A stretch of 64,000 nucleotides of DNA from Streptomyces sp. A2-16 (GTDB lineage: Bacteria > Actinomycetota > Actinomycetes > Streptomycetales > Streptomycetaceae): NCBI RefSeq assembly GCF_018128905.1, contig NZ_CP063808.1:6386001-6450000 (forward strand), in the 5' to 3' direction. Below are positions 42,060 through 50,462 of this stretch, one piece after another (position 1 is the stretch's first letter; every line of letters begins with the position of its first letter). A program made the position numbers and the translations under genes. Under the pieces are notes generated by a model that made no database searches, had not been told where the DNA came from, and saw nothing but the letters and a program-made list of their open reading frames with translations.

Positions 42060-43502
42060 GTGACTTCCGCTCCCGCCAAGCCCCGCATCCCCAACGTCCT
42101 CGCCGGACGCTACGCCTCCGCCGAGCTCGCCACGCTCTGGTCGCCCGAGCAGAAGGTGAAACTCGAGCGTCAGCTCTGGCTCGCCGTGCTGCGGGCCCAG
42201 AAGGACCTCGGGATCGAGGTGCCGGAGCAGGCTCTCGCCGACTACGAGCGGGTCCTGGACACCGTCGACCTGGCCTCCATCGCCGAGCGCGAGAAGGTCA
42301 CGCGGCACGACGTGAAGGCGCGCATCGAGGAGTTCAACGAGCTCGCCGGGCACGAGCAGGTCCACAAGGGCATGACCTCCCGTGACCTCACGGAGAACGT
42401 CGAGCAGCTCCAGATCCGCCTCTCCCTCGAACTGATCCGCGACCGCAGCGTCGCCGTCCTGGCGCGCCTCGGCAAGCTGGCCGGCGAGTACGCCGAGCTG
42501 GTCATGGCCGGCCGCTCGCACAACGTGGCCGCGCAGGCCACCACCCTCGGCAAGCGCTTCGCGACGGCCGCCGACGAGCTGCTCGTCGCGTACGGCCGGG
42601 TCGAGGAGCTCCTCGCCCGCTATCCGCTGCGCGGCATCAAGGGCCCGGTCGGCACCGCGCAGGACATGCTGGACCTGCTGGGCGGGGACGCGTCGAAGCT
42701 GGCGGAGCTGGAGGACCGGATCGCCGGTCACCTGGGGTTCTCGCAGGCGTTCACCTCCGTCGGCCAGGTGTACCCGCGCTCGCTGGACTACGAGGTCGTC
42801 ACGGCGCTGGTGCAGCTGGCGGCGGCGCCGTCGTCGCTGGCGAAGACGATCCGGCTGATGGCCGGGCACGAGCTGGTCACCGAGGGCTTCAAGCCGGGCC
42901 AGGTCGGCTCCTCGGCGATGCCGCACAAGATGAACACGCGGTCCTGCGAGCGCGTCAACGGTCTGATGGTCATCCTGCGCGGCTACGCCTCGATGACGGG
43001 CGAGCTGGCGGGCGACCAGTGGAACGAGGGCGACGTCTCCTGCTCGGTCGTGCGCCGGGTCGCGCTGCCGGACGCGTTCTTCGCGCTCGACGGTCTCCTG
43101 GAGACCTTCCTGACGGTCCTCGACGAGTTCGGCGCCTTCCCGGCCGTCGTCGCCCGCGAGCTGGACCGCTACCTGCCCTTCCTCGCCACCACCAAGGTGC
43201 TGATGGGCGCGGTGCGGGCGGGTGTCGGCCGTGAGGTCGCGCACGAGGCGATCAAGGAGAACGCCGTCGCCTCCGCGCTCGCGATGCGCGAGCAGGGCGC
43301 CGAGCGCAACGAGCTCCTCGACAAGCTGGCCGCCGACGAGCGCATCCCGCTCGACCGCGCCCAGCTGGACCTGCTGATGGCCGACAAGCTGTCCTTCACC
43401 GGCGCCGCGGCCGACCAGGTCGCCGTCGTCGTCGGCCGGATCGAGGAGATCGTCAAGCAGCACCCGGCGGCCGCGGGCTACACGCCCGGGGCCATCCTCT
43501 GA
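42060..43502 (+). CDS. purB: Adenylosuccinate lyase
   Basis: A 480-residue fumarase-superfamily lyase that acts twice in purine synthesis, cleaving SAICAR and adenylosuccinate with release of fumarate. Key segments are RHDVKARIEEFNELAG, HKGMTSRDLTEN, GRSHNVAAQATT, KGPVGTAQDML and the catalytic-loop signature GSSAMPHKMNTRSCE. GTG 42060 gives an N-terminus of MTSAPAKPRIPNVLAG and is placed eight bases after a TAGAAT -10 box; GTG 42054 would add two residues. The length is usual. It stands apart from the other purine genes, as is normal for purB in Streptomyces. Confidence 0.97.
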   Translation: MTSAPAKPRIPNVLAGRYASAELATLWSPEQKVKLERQLWLAVLRAQKDLGIEVPEQALADYERVLDTVDLASIAEREKVTRHDVKARIEEFNELAGHEQVHKGMTSRDLTENVEQLQIRLSLELIRDRSVAVLARLGKLAGEYAELVMAGRSHNVAAQATTLGKRFATAADELLVAYGRVEELLARYPLRGIKGPVGTAQDMLDLLGGDASKLAELEDRIAGHLGFSQAFTSVGQVYPRSLDYEVVTALVQLAAAPSSLAKTIRLMAGHELVTEGFKPGQVGSSAMPHKMNTRSCERVNGLMVILRGYASMTGELAGDQWNEGDVSCSVVRRVALPDAFFALDGLLETFLTVLDEFGAFPAVVARELDRYLPFLATTKVLMGAVRAGVGREVAHEAIKENAVASALAMREQGAERNELLDKLAADERIPLDRAQLDLLMADKLSFTGAAADQVAVVVGRIEEIVKQHPAAAGYTPGAIL

Positions 43503-43515
43503 GCCGCCTCACGCG

Positions 43516-44064
43516 ATGACCCGCTTCACCCCCGCGGAGCTGGAGGCCGCCCGCGACCGTCTGGTACCGGACGTGGTCGCGGACGGTCTCCATGTGCTGT
43601 TCTGCGGCATCAACCCCGGCCTGATGACGGCCGCGACGGGGCATCACTTCGCCCGGCCCGGCAACCGGTTCTGGCCGGTGCTCCATCTGTCCGGCTTCAC
43701 CCCGAGGCTTCTGAAGCCGTCGGAGCAGCAGGAGTTGCTGTCCTACGGGCTCGGCATCACCAATGTCGTGGCCCGGGCGAGCGCGCGGGCGGACGAGCTG
43801 AGCGCCGAGGAGTACCGCGAGGGCGGGCGGCTGCTGGCGGAGAAGGTGGCGCGGCTCCGGCCGCGTTGGCTGGCCGTGGTGGGAGTGACCGCCTACCGCG
43901 CGGCCTTCGACGACCGCAAGGCGCGGGTGGGACCGCAGGAGCGGACGATCGGGGCATCGCGCGTGTGGGTGCTGCCCAATCCGAGCGGCCTCAACGCGCA
44001 CTGGACGGCGGCGACGATGGCGGAGGAGTTCGCCCGGCTGCGGGTGGCGGCGGAGCGGGGCTAG
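43516..44064 (+). CDS. mug: G/U mismatch-specific DNA glycosylase (Mug family)
   Basis: A 182-residue uracil-DNA glycosylase-fold enzyme. The catalytic motif is LFCGINPGLMTAATGHHFARP, with the Mug-type Asn in GINPG, and the second motif is LPNPSGLNAHWT, which inserts into the DNA base stack. It would remove uracil or ethenocytosine from G mismatches. ATG 43516 lies 14 bases after the purB stop, suggesting cotranscription. Intact and of normal length for the family. Confidence 0.92.
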   Translation: MTRFTPAELEAARDRLVPDVVADGLHVLFCGINPGLMTAATGHHFARPGNRFWPVLHLSGFTPRLLKPSEQQELLSYGLGITNVVARASARADELSAEEYREGGRLLAEKVARLRPRWLAVVGVTAYRAAFDDRKARVGPQERTIGASRVWVLPNPSGLNAHWTAATMAEEFARLRVAAERG

Positions 44065-44068
44065 CGGG

Positions 44069-44515
44069 TCAGACCGGGTCGATGTCCGAGGCCACGGCGA
44101 GGACATGGACCTCGTCGGTCTCGTCCCGGTAGCCCACCCCGAGGGCGATCCAGCGGTCCGAGCCCGGGGGTTGCCACAGGTCCAGATCGTCCGCCACGGA
44201 AGACGTCGTGGCCCAGGGTTCGGGTATCCCGTCGCCCCGCTCGCCCTGCACCCGGAGCGTGTTCATCCCCCAGAGCGGCTGCTGTCTGCCCCAGCGGTCG
44301 TCCAACTGCTGCGCTATGGAGTTCTTCAGAGCGTAGAAGTCCGCCACGGCCGCCATGCGCCGCGTCGCGTCACCGGTCCGCGTCCCGTGGCTCACCTCTA
44401 ACGACTCGATGCGGTAACCGGGTCCCGCCGCGTAGGGGACCGGCTCGCCGTCCGCCGCGGTGAGGTCGCGGGCGCACAGCGAGTCGATCGCGACGAGGTA
44501 CTTCGCACTGTCCAT
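44069..44515 (-). CDS. Protein of unknown function
   Basis: A 148-residue cytosolic protein I cannot assign to a family. It has RDLTAADGEPVPYAAGPGYR, a helix ADFYALKNSIAQQLDDRWG and a beta-rich end RWIALGVGYRDETDEVHVLAV. There is no signal peptide. ATG 44515 begins the recognisably folded part; an upstream ATG at 44545 would add ten residues, including a TTA leucine codon, so the start matters for bldA dependence. Stop codons of mug and this gene are five bases apart, convergent, with no hairpin. Confidence 0.6.
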   Translation of the reverse strand: MDSAKYLVAIDSLCARDLTAADGEPVPYAAGPGYRIESLEVSHGTRTGDATRRMAAVADFYALKNSIAQQLDDRWGRQQPLWGMNTLRVQGERGDGIPEPWATTSSVADDLDLWQPPGSDRWIALGVGYRDETDEVHVLAVASDIDPV

Positions 44516-44572
44516 GTGATCCAGTAAACCGGCCGCCACTGACATTTGGCGGGGCGTCAGGCGATACAGGGC

Positions 44573-45298
44573 TCAGGCGTCCCGGTGTCGCACGCTCCAG
44601 GCCCCGGCTGCCAGGGCGGCGGCCGCCCAGGCAGCGGTCACGGCGAGGCCGGTCCACGGTCCCAGGGGTCCGTCGTGCGTCTCGTGGAGGACGATCTGTC
44701 CGGCCCGGTCGGGGAGGAAGTCGGTGGCCCCGCCCGCCACGTCGCCGATCACGAAGGAGACAACCAGGATGAACGGGATCAGGAGCGAGAGCGCCGCCAC
44801 CCCGCTGCGCAGCACCGCCGCGAGACCGGCCGCCAGCAGCGCCATCAGGGTGAGGTAGATCCCGCAGCCGACGACACCGCGTATCTGTTCACCGGTGCTC
44901 AGGCCGCTCGCCGCCCCGCCGAGCCCGGCCCGGGCCACCAGGAGGGCGGAGAGGGCGGTCACCAGACCGACCGCGAGCGTGGGTACGGCGACGGCTGTCG
45001 CCTTCGCCGCGAACCACCGCCCGCGCCTGGGCATCGCGGCCAGCGACAGCCGGAGCCCACCCCCGTGGAACTCGGACGACACCGCCATGGCGCCGAAGGT
45101 GATGGCCGCGATCTGGCCCGGTGCGACCCCGGACAGCGCCATGAACAGCGGGTCGAACTCGGGGTCGGAGGTCTCGGAGACGCCGGCGATCGCGGAGAAC
45201 GCGGTGGTCGCCGCGAACAGGGCGAGCAGCGCGCCGAGGAGGGAGCGCAGCGTCCGGATCTTCAGCCACTCGGAGCGGAGTACGGGGGCGAAGTGCAT
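44573..45298 (-). CDS. ABC transporter permease (ABC-2 type)
   Basis: A 241-residue permease. It begins RSEWLKIRTLRSLLGALLA, the amphipathic start typical of ABC-2 permeases that face a separate ATPase, and has about six hydrophobic segments (for example VPTLAVGLVTALSALLVARA, TLMALLAAGLAAVL, LIPFILVVSFVIGDVAGG). ATG 45298 lies one base after the ATPase stop, so the subunits are coupled. Its small size and partner are those of drug or lantibiotic-self-resistance exporters; the substrate is unknown. Confidence 0.9.
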   Translation of the reverse strand: MHFAPVLRSEWLKIRTLRSLLGALLALFAATTAFSAIAGVSETSDPEFDPLFMALSGVAPGQIAAITFGAMAVSSEFHGGGLRLSLAAMPRRGRWFAAKATAVAVPTLAVGLVTALSALLVARAGLGGAASGLSTGEQIRGVVGCGIYLTLMALLAAGLAAVLRSGVAALSLLIPFILVVSFVIGDVAGGATDFLPDRAGQIVLHETHDGPLGPWTGLAVTAAWAAAALAAGAWSVRHRDA

Positions 45299-45299
45299 G

Positions 45300-46220
45300 T
45301 CAGGCCTCCTGGGGTTGGGCGGTGAACTCGGTTTCGGCGGCGGTGAGATCGAGGTAGGCCTGCTCCAAGGTGGCCTCTTCGGCGGCCAGTTCCAGGATCG
45401 CCACTCCCGCGGCGGAGGCGATGACGCCGATCTCGTCCACGCGTGCGTGGTGCACGGTCCAGTGCCCGTCCTCGTGCTCCACGGCGTCGTGGCCGTGCCG
45501 GGCGAGGGCGCTCCTGAGGGCGGTGGGGTCGGTCGTGCGGATGCGGACGCCGGGCTGCACGCGTGCGTGGATGAACTCCCGCATCGGTGTGTCGGCCAGG
45601 AGGCGCCCCCGGCCCAGGACGACGAGGTGGTCGGCGAAGGACGCGGTCTCGGTCATGAGGTGGCTGGAGACCAGCACGGTGCGGCCCTCTGCGGCCAGCC
45701 GGCGCAGCAGCTCGCGGATCCAGATGATGCCCTCGGGGTCGAGACCGTTGGAGGGCTCGTCGAGCATGATCACGCCGGGGTCGCCGAGCAGGGCGGCCGC
45801 GATGCCGAGGCGCTGCCGCATGCCCAGGGAGTACGTCCTCACCCGGCGCCGGGCGACGGAGGACAGCCCCGTGTGCTCCAGCAGCTCCTCGACCCGGCGG
45901 TCGGGGATGCGGTTGCTCGCCGCCAGCGTGCGCAGGTGGTCGCGGCCGGTGCGGGAGCCGTGCGCGGCCTGGGCGTCGAGCAGGGCCCCCACGTGGCGCA
46001 GGGGTTCGTCGAGCGTGGCGTAGGCGCGGCCGCCGATCGTGGCCGTTCCCGACGTCGGCCGGTCGAGGCCGAGGACGAGCCGCATGGTGGTGGACTTTCC
46101 GGCTCCGTTGGGGCCGAGGAAGCCGGTGACACGGCCGGGCAGGACACGGAAGGTGACGTCGTCCACGGCTCGTCGGCTGCCGAACTCCTTGGTGAGGGCT
46201 TGGACTTCGATGCTGGTCAT
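45300..46220 (-). CDS. ABC transporter ATP-binding protein (drug-export type)
   Basis: A 306-residue ATPase. Walker A is GPNGAGKST in FLGPNGAGKSTTMRLVLGLD, the signature is YSLGMRQRLGIAAALLGDP, Walker B is VIMLDEPSNGLDPEGI and the switch is SSHLMTETA. The C-terminal domain (after about 215) is that of the DrrA/CcmA-like drug-export group. ATG 46220 begins at the canonical N-terminus MTSIEVQALTKEFGS; an open frame extends far upstream but is antisense to the histidine kinase and lacks homology. It is divergent from the two-component system, which presumably controls it. Confidence 0.93.
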   Translation of the reverse strand: MTSIEVQALTKEFGSRRAVDDVTFRVLPGRVTGFLGPNGAGKSTTMRLVLGLDRPTSGTATIGGRAYATLDEPLRHVGALLDAQAAHGSRTGRDHLRTLAASNRIPDRRVEELLEHTGLSSVARRRVRTYSLGMRQRLGIAAALLGDPGVIMLDEPSNGLDPEGIIWIRELLRRLAAEGRTVLVSSHLMTETASFADHLVVLGRGRLLADTPMREFIHARVQPGVRIRTTDPTALRSALARHGHDAVEHEDGHWTVHHARVDEIGVIASAAGVAILELAAEEATLEQAYLDLTAAETEFTAQPQEA

Positions 46221-46250
46221 GGCATCAGCCTGTCCGGCGCGGCGGGGGCG

Positions 46251-46298
46251 GGGCCTCCCCCGCGCGTGGAGATCGTCTCCCCCGCCCGGGGGAGGCCC
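46251..46298. promoter_or_regulatory. Nested inverted repeats in the ABC/two-component gap
   Basis: A 12-base perfect inverted repeat, GGGCCTCCCCCG (46251-46262) and CGGGGGAGGCCC (46287-46298), flanks a second palindrome GGAGA-tcg-TCTCC (46268-46280) with nearly the same centre. It lies between the divergent ABC and histidine kinase genes and is a candidate response-regulator site or cruciform. Confidence 0.55.
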
Positions 46299-46328
46299 GT
46301 TGTCGGTGCCGGCTGGCACGATGACCGC

Positions 46329-47498
46329 ATGGTCCGCTTGCTGCGCCCGTTCGGCCGGGCGGTGACGTACACACGATGGCTGCATCTGTTCATCGCCGTC
46401 GTGTGGCCCGCCATGTGGATGTTCGTCGAGGAAGCGTGGTGGATCTGGCCGCTGGCGGCCGTGACGCTCGCACCCGCGGGGCTGGTGCCCGCGATGCGCA
46501 CCGTGGAAGGGCTCCAGGCGAGGCTGCTGCTGACGGGGCACCGGCACAACAGCGAGAGCATCGACATCGTCGTCGCACCGTCGGCGTCCTGGAGCGACCG
46601 GGGGCGGCTCGTCCTGTGGCTGGAGACGCGGTTGCTGCTCGGCAACGTGACGGCGATGCTCTCCATGCAGTTGCTCATCAGCTCGGTGGACCTGGTGGCG
46701 TCGGCGTTCGGCCGGGACGTCGACGAGGGCGCGCTGGTCCTCCTCGGCGGCCACCAGTGGTGGCATGTCCTGCTCGCACCCCTGTCGCTGGCGGCGCTCG
46801 GGGCGACCGTGGTCGGCTCGGGCCGGCTGGTGACCGCGCTGGCGCTCCGGTTGCTCGGCCCCTCCCCCGCCGATCGCCTCGCCGCGCTGGAGGAGCGCAC
46901 CGAACAGCTCCTCGAGCGCACCCGCATCGCGCGTGAGCTGCACGACTCCATCGGGCACGCGTTGACCGTCGCCGTCGTCCAGGCCGGTGCCGCGCGGGCG
47001 GCCGGGGACCCGGCCTTCACCGACCGCGCCCTGGACGCCATCGAGGAGACCGGCCGGGCCGCGCTGGAGGACCTGGAGCGGGTCCTCGGCATCCTGCGCG
47101 AGTCCGGGCGGCCGGTCAGCGGACGCCCGACGCTGACGGACGCCGGCCGGCTCCTGGAGTCCGCGCGCGCGTCCGGGGCCAAGGTGGACGCGGAGCTGAC
47201 CGGCCCGGTGGACACCCTGCCCGGGCCGGTCTCCCGGGAGGGCTACCGGATTCTCCAGGAGGCGCTGACCAACGTGCTGCGGCACGCGGGAGGCGTTCCG
47301 GTCCGGGTCCGTGTCGACGTCGGTGCCGAGGCCCTCGCCCTGGAGGTCCGCAATCCCCTGACGGCCGACATACCCGGCCCCGGCCGGGGCAGCGGGCTGC
47401 GCGGGATACGCGAGCGGGCGGCCCTGCTGGGCGGCCGCGCGCACACCGGGCCCGACCGGGGCGACTGGCAGGTGCATGCCGAGCTGCCGCTCCGCTGA
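46329..47498 (+). CDS. Sensor histidine kinase (NarL-partner type)
   Basis: A 389-residue membrane sensor kinase. Helices near residues 15-36 and 40-58, and 100-120 and 145-165, form the input domain. The HisKA_3 dimerisation helix contains the phospho-acceptor H205 in IARELHDSIGHAL, and the HATPase domain (about 290-388) has the N-box ILQEALTNVLRHA and G-box GSGLRGIRERAALLGG. ATG 46329 gives an N-terminus just ahead of the first helix. The response regulator gene follows after 14 bases. A role in sensing a drug or envelope signal for the divergent ABC exporter is inferred from the layout. Confidence 0.92.
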   Translation: MVRLLRPFGRAVTYTRWLHLFIAVVWPAMWMFVEEAWWIWPLAAVTLAPAGLVPAMRTVEGLQARLLLTGHRHNSESIDIVVAPSASWSDRGRLVLWLETRLLLGNVTAMLSMQLLISSVDLVASAFGRDVDEGALVLLGGHQWWHVLLAPLSLAALGATVVGSGRLVTALALRLLGPSPADRLAALEERTEQLLERTRIARELHDSIGHALTVAVVQAGAARAAGDPAFTDRALDAIEETGRAALEDLERVLGILRESGRPVSGRPTLTDAGRLLESARASGAKVDAELTGPVDTLPGPVSREGYRILQEALTNVLRHAGGVPVRVRVDVGAEALALEVRNPLTADIPGPGRGSGLRGIRERAALLGGRAHTGPDRGDWQVHAELPLR

Positions 47499-47512
47499 TC
47501 TACGCTGACGGG

Positions 47513-48175
47513 ATGCCCGTCACCGTTCTCCTCGTCGACGACGAACCCCTCGTACGCGCCGGACTGCGGGCGGTGCTGGAGGCGCAGCCCGACATCCAGG
47601 TCGTCGGCGAGGCGGCCGACGGGGCGGCGGTGATCCCCCTCGTACGGCAGCTGCGGCCCGACGTGGTCGCCATGGACGTACGGATGCCTCTGATGGACGG
47701 CATCGAGGCCACGCGCGCGGTGCTGCGGTCGGTCGAGGAGCCGCCGAAGATCCTGGTGGTGACGACGTTCGAGAACGACGAGTACGTGTACGAGGCCCTG
47801 CGGGCCGGTGCCGACGGGTTTCTGCTGAAGCGGGCCCGGCCGGCCGAGATCGTGCACGCGGTGCGCCTGGTCGCCGAGGGCGAGTCGCTGCTGTTCCCCG
47901 CCTCGGTACGGCAGCTCGCCGCCCAGTACGGCGAGGAGGGCGGCAACCGGGCGGCCCGGGCCGCGATGGAACGGGCCCAGCTGACCGAGCGGGAGGCCGA
48001 GGTGCTGCGGCTGATGGCGCGCGGCCTGTCCAACGCGGAGATCGCCGCGCGCCTGGTCGTCGGCACCGAGACCGTGAAGTCGCACGTCAGCGCCGTGCTG
48101 GCGAAGCTGGGGGCGCGCGATCGAACCCAGGCGGTGATCGCGGCGTACGAGTCGGGGTTCGTGGCGCCCGGGTGA
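47513..48175 (+). CDS. NarL/FixJ-family response regulator
   Basis: A 220-residue response regulator. The receiver has the acidic pair D9/D10, phospho-acceptor D55 in VVAMDVRMPLMDG and the conserved Lys in FLLKRARP. The C-terminal LuxR-type helix-turn-helix is at about residues 152-212 (LTEREAEVLRLMARGLSNAE, then TVKSHVSAVLAKLGARDRTQ). It pairs with the upstream kinase and likely controls the divergent ABC transporter genes. ATG 47513 gives the exact receiver start. Confidence 0.95.
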   Translation: MPVTVLLVDDEPLVRAGLRAVLEAQPDIQVVGEAADGAAVIPLVRQLRPDVVAMDVRMPLMDGIEATRAVLRSVEEPPKILVVTTFENDEYVYEALRAGADGFLLKRARPAEIVHAVRLVAEGESLLFPASVRQLAAQYGEEGGNRAARAAMERAQLTEREAEVLRLMARGLSNAEIAARLVVGTETVKSHVSAVLAKLGARDRTQAVIAAYESGFVAPG

Positions 48176-48317
48176 AGGGCGTGGCGCAGGGGCGGGGAGA
48201 ACTGTGCGATCGCCCAAGACAGCGCAGTCGACGACATCTCGTCCGACTCGCCGCACAATCCCGGCCAAGCGGCCTGTACGATCCGCCCCACACGCGCACG
48301 AGCTGGGAGGACGGACG

Positions 48318-49475
48318 TTGGGGCGACTGACCGGCGGGGATCCCTCGCTCCTGCGCAGGATCAACTCCGCGGTGGTGCTGCACGCGCTGCGTGCCACGGA
48401 CTGCGCGACGCTGACCGAGATCACCCGGGTGACGGGCCTGTCCCGGCCGACGGTCGAGGGGGTCGTCGAAGGGCTCATCGAGGGCGGCCTGGTGGTCGAG
48501 AAGGCGGCGGACGAGAGCGTCGCCCGGCGACAGGGGCGGCCCGCGCGCCGGTTCAGGTTCCGGGCCGAGGCCGGGCATCTGCTGGGCCTGGACATCGGAC
48601 CGCACCGGGTCGCCGCGCTCCTGTCCGACCTCGACGGCCGGGTGCTGGGCGCCGTGGCCAAGGACGTGGACGAGACGGCCACCGCCGACGAGCGCCTGGA
48701 GCGGCTGCGCACCGCGGTGGCCGAACTGCTGCGCCGGGCCGGGGTCGCGCGCGACTCCCTGTGGGCCGTGGGGGTCGCCTCGCCGGGCATCGTGGAGGCG
48801 GACGGCACGATACGGCTGTGCGCGGCGCTGCCCGAGTGGACGGGGCTGCGGCTCGGCGAGCGGCTCAGCCGTTCCTTCAAGTGCCCGGTCCTGGTCGAGA
48901 ACGACGCCAACGCGGCCGCGGTCGCCGAGCACTGGAAGGGCTCCGCCACCGAGTCCGACGACGTGGTGTTCGTGCTGGCCGGGCTGAGCCCCGGGGCCGG
49001 TTCGCTGATCGGCGGGCGGCTCCACCGGGGGTACGGCGGGGCGGCCGGGGAGATCGGGGCGCTGCATCTGCTGGGCCGCGAGGTCACCCCGGAGACACTG
49101 CTGTCGACCACGGACCAGCCCCTGCACCCGCTCGACGAGCAGGCGGTCGCCGAGGTCTTTGCGCAGGCGCGTGAGGGCGACCAGCGGGCCCGGGCGGCGG
49201 TGGACCGCTTCATCCAGCGGCTCGTGCACGACGTGGCGGCTCTCGTCCTGGCCCTCGACCCGGAACTCGTCGTGGTCGGCGGCTGGGCGGCCGGCCTGGA
49301 CGGCGTACTGGAGCCGCTGCGGCGCGAGTTGGCCCGTTACTGTCTGCGCCCGCCGAAGGTCGCCCTCTCGCTCCTCGGCGAGGCGGCCGTGGCGACGGGT
49401 GCGCTGCGGCTCGCCCTCGACCATGTGGAGGAGCAGCTGTTCGCGGTGGAGGGCACGGTCACAGCGCGCCGATGA
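48318..49475 (+). CDS. ROK-family transcriptional regulator
   Basis: A 385-residue ROK (repressor, ORF, kinase) regulator. The N-terminal winged helix-turn-helix is at about residues 20-75 (ATLTEITRVTGLSRPTVEGV) and the sugar-kinase fold follows (LLGLDIGPHRVAALLSDLDG, VGVASPGIVE, ENDANAAAVAEHW). The usual Cys-rich zinc motif of ROK kinases (GHxxxxxxGxxCxCG) is not present, and the phosphate-binding DGTG-type loop is altered (DIGPHRV), so this is a sugar-sensing regulator rather than a kinase. TTG 48318 has GGGAGG eight bases upstream. It converges on the GntR gene at 49534. Confidence 0.92.
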   Translation: MGRLTGGDPSLLRRINSAVVLHALRATDCATLTEITRVTGLSRPTVEGVVEGLIEGGLVVEKAADESVARRQGRPARRFRFRAEAGHLLGLDIGPHRVAALLSDLDGRVLGAVAKDVDETATADERLERLRTAVAELLRRAGVARDSLWAVGVASPGIVEADGTIRLCAALPEWTGLRLGERLSRSFKCPVLVENDANAAAVAEHWKGSATESDDVVFVLAGLSPGAGSLIGGRLHRGYGGAAGEIGALHLLGREVTPETLLSTTDQPLHPLDEQAVAEVFAQAREGDQRARAAVDRFIQRLVHDVAALVLALDPELVVVGGWAAGLDGVLEPLRRELARYCLRPPKVALSLLGEAAVATGALRLALDHVEEQLFAVEGTVTARR

Positions 49476-49480
49476 ACGGC

Positions 49481-49515
49481 GGCGGCGCCCCGGATCCCGC
49501 TCCCGGGGCGCCGCC
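49481..49515. terminator. Bidirectional hairpin terminator
   Basis: A 13-base perfect stem (49481-49493 GGCGGCGCCCCGG with 49503-49515) and a 9-base loop lie between the convergent ROK and GntR genes. Confidence 0.85.
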
Positions 49516-49533
49516 TTACCGCTGTCGCGGGGG

Positions 49534-50295
49534 TCAGGAGGCCTGGCGCTGCGGCCCCTCGTGGATCTCCACCGCGCCCGAGTCCCCGAAGGTCAGCCGG
49601 CAGGTGTCCGCGCGGTAGGTGGCCACCGAGACCGCGGCGGTGCGGCCGCCGGCCAGGTAGCGGGTGGTGACGACCAGCACCGGGGCGCCGGGCAGGCGGT
49701 CCAGTTCCTTCGCGTCGTCCGCGCGGGCCGAGCCGAGCTCGACGGCGTTCTCCCGGCTCTCCAGCTCCAGGCGTTGCAATTCGCGCAGCACGGCACGCGC
49801 GCGTGCCGCCCCCGACGGCGCGTCTATGGCGGAGAGTTCCGGAACGGACGCCTCGGGGACGTAGAGCAGTTCGGCGGCCACGGGCTGACCGTGGGTCATG
49901 CGGGAACGGCGCACGGTGTGCACCGGCTGCTCGCGGTCGGTCCCGAGGGCATCGGCGACGGACGCGGGCGGCACCGCGACGGCGCAGTCGACGGACTGCC
50001 AGTCGTCGCCGGACGCACCGGGCCAGGCGTGCTGTTCGGAGCCGACCGCCACGCCCACGCGCGGCGGGGCGACGGTCGTCCCCACCCCGCGGCGGCGCTG
50101 CAGCCTGCCTTCCAGCTCCAGCTGCTCCAGGGCCTGGCGGAGCGTGGCGCGGGCCACGCCGAAACGGGCGGCGAGATCGCGCTCGTTGGGCAGGATCTCA
50201 CCCACGGAGAATTCGGAGTCCAGTGCCTCACTGAGCACGGTCTTGAGATGCCAGTACTTCGGTTCAGGCACCGATTCGAGCTGCGTGGTCCCCAC
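49534..50295 (-). CDS. GntR-family regulator (HutC/UTRA type)
   Basis: A 253-residue GntR regulator. The winged helix-turn-helix is at about residues 12-75 (YWHLKTVLSEALDSEFSVGE, then LARFGVARATLRQALEQLEL-like segment and RRRGVGTTVAPP). The C-terminal UTRA ligand domain follows to the end. HutC members bind amino-acid or sugar derivatives, for example N-acetylglucosamine-phosphate in DasR. GTG 50295 precedes the HTH normally. An AT-rich stretch upstream (50340-50359, with TTGTTT repeated at a 14-base period) could be its operator. It converges on the ROK gene, a pair of sugar-type regulators with no transporter or enzyme between. Confidence 0.9.
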   Translation of the reverse strand: MGTTQLESVPEPKYWHLKTVLSEALDSEFSVGEILPNERDLAARFGVARATLRQALEQLELEGRLQRRRGVGTTVAPPRVGVAVGSEQHAWPGASGDDWQSVDCAVAVPPASVADALGTDREQPVHTVRRSRMTHGQPVAAELLYVPEASVPELSAIDAPSGAARARAVLRELQRLELESRENAVELGSARADDAKELDRLPGAPVLVVTTRYLAGGRTAAVSVATYRADTCRLTFGDSGAVEIHEGPQRQAS

Positions 50296-50462
50296 CCTTG
50301 CCTCCGCAATCGCCGTGGTCCGGCGGCGTTTTAGCGCCCTTGTTTATTAAAGGTTGTTTCACTTATCTGCGACCATAGGGCGGCCCACACCCTTGGTCAA
50401 GACCAATCCTCGATCCCCTGCAGGGCGCGTGGACGTGATGCCACACAGCGTTGATGAGGCAT

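Noticed and set aside
46221..47477. Upstream extension of the ABC ATPase frame
   Set aside because: Antisense to the histidine kinase; the ATPase has a canonical start at 46220.
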